From: Halieaceae bacterium
GTDB taxonomy: Bacteria; Pseudomonadota; Gammaproteobacteria; Pseudomonadales; Halieaceae
DNA: 18,893 bases
Direction: 5' to 3'
NCBI GenBank assembly: GCA_002705465.1
Contig: PAGS01000039.1
Span: 2,175 to 21,067, forward strand
Shown: positions 15,238 to 18,893 of the stretch, piece after piece
Position numbering within the stretch: the stretch's first letter is position 1
How the letters are laid out: each line of letters begins with the position of its first letter
The notes under the pieces: generated by a model
What the model was told of the DNA's origin: nothing
Database searches by the model: none
What the model saw: the letters and a program-made list of their open reading frames with translations, nothing else
Program-made: the position numbers and the translations under genes

Positions 15238-15417
15238 ATGTATATGGCCAACCAGTCGCCCATCCCCGAGAAGTTGCCCTGCCGGGGCTGCACCGCCAAT
15301 TGCCCCAACCGGGACCGCTGCGACGGCAAGCCATGGCGACTCCCCCGCAGCCGGGCACTTGAAAACGGTGCCCGCAGTCATCTCAGTCCGGGTGCTGAAT
15401 CCGATCCGTTGAGATGA
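15238..15417 (+). CDS. Small cysteine-rich protein (59 aa), possible metal-binding knuckle
   Basis: A short gene with a good ribosome site (AGGAG, 8 bases before the ATG). Its centre reads LPCRGCTANCPNRDRCDG, giving C15-x2-C18-x3-C22-x5-C28, followed by KPWRLPR. The four cysteines in 14 residues could hold zinc or an iron-sulfur cluster. The tail is basic and polar with no membrane segment, so a cytoplasmic protein is expected. The same frame is open upstream to 15019, but that part is not protein-like and covers the inverted repeats, so I exclude it. The last 35 bases overlap the end of the convergent HD-domain gene. I do not recognise a named family, and the call rests on the cysteine pattern and the ribosome site. 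Confidence 0.5.
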   Translation: MYMANQSPIPEKLPCRGCTANCPNRDRCDGKPWRLPRSRALENGARSHLSPGAESDPLR

Positions 15418-15943
15418 TCGCTCTGACCTTGGGCGCGAAATGCTCAAGGGTCGGAGTGGGGTAGTCAGGGTCGAAGGAGGGCTGATCCCAGCGTTCGCAG
15501 AACCGGACGCAACTGTCGTAGTAAGGGTGGTCGCGGTAGCGCTCTCGGGCGTTCGGGCTTTTGCCCAGATGGTGAGCGTAATAGACCATCTGAAACACGC
15601 CGTGATGTGCCACGACCCAATGGACCTCGTCCCGGACATAGGGCTTGAGAATCGCCGCCGCGAAATCTGAATGGTTCATTGGGGCCAGATCGTCACCAAT
15701 GTCGTGTAGCAGCGCGGCTACGACCCACTCGTCGTCTGCACCGTCTGCCTCGGCCCGGGCCGAGGATTGTAGCGAGTGCGTCAAGCGGTCGATCTGGTAG
15801 CCGGCAAGTCCGTGTTTTAGCTGCGACAGCGCGCTGAGCACCCGGTCCGCGACCGATGCCGCATTCTCTTGCTCATAGCGATCCAGAAGCACATAGTCTT
15901 GTTGCGTGCCGTGCTTCATTTCGGTGAACGAGACGGTTTCCAT
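15383..15943 (-). CDS. HD-domain protein, candidate PhnZ/TmpB-like mixed-valence diiron oxygenase, 186 aa
   Basis: A small HD-fold protein. The potential metal ligands are H56 (LTHSLQ), H80-D81 (LLHDIG), H91 (MNHSDF), H114 (VAHHG; H113 is an alternative) and D153 (ERWDQ). This six-ligand layout, especially the D-x-L-THSLQ...GADDEWVVAALLHD stretch, is that of HD-domain mixed-valence diiron oxygenases such as PhnZ, which oxidatively cleave organophosphonates, and not only of phosphohydrolases. No phosphonate genes are near, so the substrate is open. The Tyr/Glu substrate loop known from PhnZ is not conserved in the same spacing (here Y49 and D52). The ATG at 15943 has AGAGGA 4 bases upstream. 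The gene stands alone on the minus strand, divergent from the DUF423 gene. An ordinary HD phosphohydrolase remains the alternative. Confidence 0.78.
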   Translation of the reverse strand: METVSFTEMKHGTQQDYVLLDRYEQENAASVADRVLSALSQLKHGLAGYQIDRLTHSLQSSARAEADGADDEWVVAALLHDIGDDLAPMNHSDFAAAILKPYVRDEVHWVVAHHGVFQMVYYAHHLGKSPNARERYRDHPYYDSCVRFCERWDQPSFDPDYPTPTLEHFAPKVRAIISTDRIQHPD

Positions 15944-15983
15944 GGCGTCCTCTGGAGTGGTTAAGCCGGATGAGTGTATAACC

Positions 15984-15993
15984 AGGTTAACCT
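15984..15993. promoter_or_regulatory. Perfect 10-bp palindrome AGGTTAACCT in a divergent promoter region
   Basis: It lies 41 bases before the HD-gene start and 60 bases before the DUF423 start, in a 110-base divergent gap. It could be an operator serving both genes. There is no further symmetry outside the 10 bases, so this is tentative. Confidence 0.35.
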
Positions 15994-16053
15994 TTATGGG
16001 AGCTCACGCGGTCTTAAAAACGGTGTTCATCCACATTGAGTGAGGGTGGGGGT

Positions 16054-16428
16054 ATGAATCGATCTCTTTTCACGGCTGGCTTGATGGGCCTGACGGCGGT
16101 GGCCGCTGGCGCCTTTGGTGCCCATGCGTTGCAGGCATCAGTCCCCCCCGAGCGCATTCAGGTCTGGGAAACCGCGGCCCAGTATCACCTGATTCACTCG
16201 GTGGTGATTTTATTGCTCGCGCTTCAGTCGTCGGATGGGGCGCCCCGCTGGCGATTACCCGTGATGGGCTTTACGGTGGGCGTATTACTGTTTTCCTTTT
16301 CGCTGTATGCCTTGGTGCTGACTGATATCACCACTTTAGCCAAGGTGACCCCACTGGGCGGTTTGGTACTGATGGCAAGCTGGTGCGCTCTGGCGGTAAT
16401 CGCCTTGAAGTCGGTGCCGGGAAAATAG
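16054..16428 (+). CDS. DUF423 family small membrane protein, 124 aa
   Basis: Matches the DUF423 family (YgdD-like) in length and layout. It has four membrane segments at about 5-25, 40-60, 68-88 and 93-118, the typical AAGAFGAHAL near residues 14-23, WETAAQYHLIHS at about 39-50 and SFSLYAL at about 83-89. The function of the family is not established; it sits in the inner membrane. I start at ATG 16054 (MNRSLF), which has a GAGGGTGGGG purine run just upstream. A TTG six codons earlier is unlikely. It is a single gene, divergent from the HD-domain gene and convergent with the MFS gene, and the 99 bases after it contain only weak hairpins without a T run. Confidence 0.9.
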   Translation: MNRSLFTAGLMGLTAVAAGAFGAHALQASVPPERIQVWETAAQYHLIHSVVILLLALQSSDGAPRWRLPVMGFTVGVLLFSFSLYALVLTDITTLAKVTPLGGLVLMASWCALAVIALKSVPGK

Positions 16429-16527
16429 CGCAGCGGGGCGGGTCTGGCAGGCCAGCTATCTCTCAAAATCGTTGGCGCTCTCGTGCCTGCACGCCATCCA
16501 CTCTTGTCTCAGGAGTGATCCCTTGCT

Positions 16528-17817
16528 TTAGGCGCTCTGAGGAACAAATGGCCTGTCGGCGCGGATGAATAGCCAGAGTGCGGCGCCAACAAAAGCCATG
16601 ATCGAGCCCGTGGAGAGCGCGGCGACCCAGCCGATGTGTCCGGCCAAATAGGGCATGAGCGGCGCGACCACGATCCCGGCAAGATTCCCACCGGTATTCA
16701 TGACGCCACTCGCTGGGGCGGTATAAGGGCCGGCCACATAGGTCTGCGCCGACCAGTAAGCTCCCTCGGTGAACTGCGTGCTGGCAAAACAGAGTGAGAG
16801 CAGCGCGACCGCCGTATAGGGGGAGTCAGCATAGAGGCCGATGTAAAGAAATCCCCCGGCGGCGATCAGCCCGGTGATTGCCGGAATGCGGCACCCTAGC
16901 AGTGGTCCGAGACGGGCACAAAGCGTATCGCAGGTAAAACCGCCAACCGACGCCATCACCGCGCCACACAGCCAGGGGAGGGAGGCGAGAAAGCCGGTTT
17001 CGAGAATACTGAAGCCGAGCTCTGTGACCAAGTAGTGGAAGAACCAAGTGAAAAACAGATAGAAAATACAGTTCTCAGCGAAATACGCGCAGGTGAGTAG
17101 CAAGGTGTCCCGGTTGCGAATTAACTGTCGCCATGCGCCGAATCCCGCATCGGGCGTCAGTTGCTGCCGGTCGGCCTGAATGTCTGCGAGCTCCGCTTGG
17201 GTCATGCTCGCGTGGTCAGCGGGGTCATCGGTAGCGTAGCGCCACCAAAGCCAAAACAGCGCCATGCCGAGGGGTATGAAAATGTAGAAGGACGCGCGCC
17301 AGCCCCAATAGACCATGACAAACGCGACCAATGGCTGCGCCAGCGCGGCGCCCAGCGTGAGGCCTGTGCTGCCCACCGCGTTGGGCAGTGCCCAGTGACC
17401 CACGGGGAACCAGCGCTCTACGACCGCGGCTTGAATGGGATAGATCGGCGCATGTGCGACGCCCACGAAAAATCGCACCACAACCAAACAGGTGATGACG
17501 CCCGCGCCCGTGACAAACACCTCCCCGGGCAGCCACCCGGTCAGCCCGGTGGTGATCACCCAGACGACGCCCGCACAGCTGAGCGCTAGCCGGGGCCCCA
17601 GCAGCTTGCCAAAGACGCCGCCCGGCAATTGACAGAGGGCATATCCCCAGATGAAGGCCGCATAAATCCACCCCATCTCGATTTCACTGATGCCCAGCTC
17701 GGGCATCATGAACTCTCCAGCCACATGAATGTTCTGGCGCATCAGATACGAAAGGAAGCTCAGTAGAAAGAGCAGGCTGAAAAGGCGCCAGCGCGTTGGC
17801 ACCAAAAAACGTGACAC
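16528..17817 (-). CDS. MFS transporter, anion:cation symporter-like (organic acid uptake type), 429 aa
   Basis: Twelve-helix major facilitator protein. The N-terminus begins with a basic cap (MSRFLVPTRWR) and helix 1. The loop after helix 2 reads QLPGGVFGKLLGPR, the MFS signature-A position, and the mid-protein loop has DDPADHASMTQAELADI, typical of the anion:cation symporter group that imports hexuronates, tartrate, phthalate and similar anions. The GTG start (17817-17815) shares its first G with the last base of the TAG stop of the upstream Rieske oxygenase, a TAGTG overlap, so translation is coupled. The obvious reading is that it imports the substrate of that oxygenase. A negatively charged or zwitterionic small molecule is likely, but none can be named. 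Confidence 0.9.
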   Translation of the reverse strand: MSRFLVPTRWRLFSLLFLLSFLSYLMRQNIHVAGEFMMPELGISEIEMGWIYAAFIWGYALCQLPGGVFGKLLGPRLALSCAGVVWVITTGLTGWLPGEVFVTGAGVITCLVVVRFFVGVAHAPIYPIQAAVVERWFPVGHWALPNAVGSTGLTLGAALAQPLVAFVMVYWGWRASFYIFIPLGMALFWLWWRYATDDPADHASMTQAELADIQADRQQLTPDAGFGAWRQLIRNRDTLLLTCAYFAENCIFYLFFTWFFHYLVTELGFSILETGFLASLPWLCGAVMASVGGFTCDTLCARLGPLLGCRIPAITGLIAAGGFLYIGLYADSPYTAVALLSLCFASTQFTEGAYWSAQTYVAGPYTAPASGVMNTGGNLAGIVVAPLMPYLAGHIGWVAALSTGSIMAFVGAALWLFIRADRPFVPQSA

Positions 17818-18893
17818 TAGACGTCTGCCTCGCCGAGTCTTCCCCGAACATAGCGGCGGATATCCAGACTGTAGTCTTCCATTGGCGCGTAGTACCCGTG
17901 CTCGAAAACCCGATTGTGCATGCCGCGCTGCACGCTCTCGCAGACCCCCCAGTCTTGCCGATTGACGACGTCCCAGAATTGAACGGCATCTGAGCTATCG
18001 AAGTCGTCCTTTGCCAGTTCATCGGGGTGGAACAGGAAGTCACATTGAATGCGGGTGTGGCCCGCGGCTTGAGGCCAGAGATAGAACGCGGCAACGTGAT
18101 CCATTGACAGGCTCAGCATCAGGTTGGGATAGAAGAGCTCGCCTTTGTGATGGGTCTTCTCGGTCTCATTGAGACCGGGGAAGGCTGCGCGGTTGGTGGT
18201 ACCAGACCCGGTAAAGGTGTTGGCGCCTTCGCGATGGGGCACGCCGTCATCCCAATCGAGCTGATTGCCACCCCCTTGCCTGAATACGGGCACAATCTGA
18301 CAAAGCTCAGGGTGGACGGGGCCGCAGTGGTAGCACTCGTTGTAATTCTCGACGATGACCTTCCAGTTCGCGTCAACGGCGTAGGTAATGGAGTGACCCA
18401 CTCGCAGGTCTGCCATCGGGTAGCGGCACAACCGATCGGTCCCGGGGCCCAGAGCTAAATCGAGAGGCTGATGTTCGTCAAGGTTGAGGCAGACAAAAAT
18501 AAACCCCCCCCACTCGGCCAGATCGATGGCGTGTAGTGCAACCCCTTCCGTATCAACCGACAGATGCGGCGTGCCGCGCAGGCGCCCGTCCAGATGGTAG
18601 CTCCAGGCGTGGTAGGGACAGACAATGCGGCGAGTGAACTGCCCGCTGACAGGGCCCGGGTCCGGTAGCGGGACCAGTTCGGTGCCGCGATGCCGGCAAA
18701 CGTTGTAAAAGGCGCCCAGCACGCCGTCATCGCCTCTCACGATCAACAGCGATTGAGACTGCAGTCGTATCGCCAAATAGTGCCCCGCCTCGGTCAACGC
18801 ATCGCTCCGACCTACGCACACCCAGCCTGACTCGAAGATGGCTCGATACTCGCGCTCGAATTCGCCCTCATCGAGGTAGCTCTCTCGCGGCAG
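17817..18893 (-). CDS. Rieske-type aromatic/betaine oxygenase, catalytic subunit, 5' end outside window
   Basis: Rieske non-heme iron oxygenase. The reading frame is open to the right edge, and its first visible residues (LPRESYLDEGEFEREYRAIF) are the usual start of the Rieske domain, so only a few N-terminal residues are missing; 358 are visible. Counting from the first visible residue, the [2Fe-2S] ligands are C66-x-H68 (NVCRHRG) and C92-x2-H95 (CPYHAW). The mononuclear iron ligands are H189 and H194 (ENYNECYHCGPVH) and probably D314 (NRQDWGVCESVQRG). The QDxxxCExVQ stretch is common in quaternary-ammonium oxygenases of the glycine-betaine/stachydrine/carnitine kind, but aromatic substrates remain possible. 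A separate reductase is needed and is not in the window. It is coupled to the MFS gene. Confidence 0.92.
   Translation of the reverse strand: MPRESYLDEGEFEREYRAIFESGWVCVGRSDALTEAGHYLAIRLQSQSLLIVRGDDGVLGAFYNVCRHRGTELVPLPDPGPVSGQFTRRIVCPYHAWSYHLDGRLRGTPHLSVDTEGVALHAIDLAEWGGFIFVCLNLDEHQPLDLALGPGTDRLCRYPMADLRVGHSITYAVDANWKVIVENYNECYHCGPVHPELCQIVPVFRQGGGNQLDWDDGVPHREGANTFTGSGTTNRAAFPGLNETEKTHHKGELFYPNLMLSLSMDHVAAFYLWPQAAGHTRIQCDFLFHPDELAKDDFDSSDAVQFWDVVNRQDWGVCESVQRGMHNRVFEHGYYAPMEDYSLDIRRYVRGRLGEADV

Noticed and set aside
1..18893. Search for CRISPR arrays, tRNA genes, insertion sequences, integrases and toxin-antitoxin pairs.
   Set aside because: No repeat-spacer pattern, cloverleaf, transposase-like protein or paired toxin/antitoxin genes could be recognised anywhere in the window.

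Overview
The window looks like chromosomal DNA from a fairly GC-rich Gram-negative proteobacterium. The RND pump with its lipoprotein adaptor, the OprD-type porin remnant, the NhaC-type sodium/proton antiporter and the DUF423 gene together suggest a marine gammaproteobacterium, possibly of the OM60/NOR5 (Halieaceae) type. That assignment is an inference from gene content; no rRNA or other marker gene is present. I see no tRNA, rRNA, CRISPR array, phage gene or intact insertion sequence. No stretch longer than 300 bases lacks a gene.

Layout from left to right. The left edge holds the first 24 codons of a DsbA-fold/HCCA-isomerase-type gene (minus), then a tiny membrane-protein gene (minus) and, divergent from it, a double zinc-finger gene with a good promoter (plus). 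Positions 1101-4146 form a tightly coupled minus-strand trio: an ACMSD-type amidohydrolase, a cyclic amidohydrolase and an NAD-type short-chain dehydrogenase. A class V PLP enzyme (4303-5553) is divergent from the trio. This block looks like a small catabolic unit for an unknown substrate. Next come a minus-strand pair, a membrane fatty acid desaturase-type enzyme followed 7 bases later by a TIM-barrel isomerase-like protein, and a secreted-domain NhaC-type antiporter with its own intrinsic terminator.

At 9816-10777 two broken genes are joined: the start of a TauE/SafE permease runs directly into the last half of an OprD-type porin. The region 10796-14982 is a two-gene HAE-1 RND efflux operon (adaptor, then pump) with no outer-membrane channel gene beside it. 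Its upstream region carries two inverted repeats and a short cysteine-rich gene on the other strand.

The right end holds an HD-domain protein whose metal-ligand set matches PhnZ-like mixed-valence diiron oxygenases. It is followed by a divergent DUF423 membrane protein and a translationally coupled Rieske oxygenase-MFS transporter pair whose oxygenase runs off the right edge. The window is rich in small-molecule oxidation and hydrolysis enzymes. The most unusual items are the TauE-OprD deletion junction, the HD oxygenase candidate, the amidohydrolase/PLP cluster and three very small genes.
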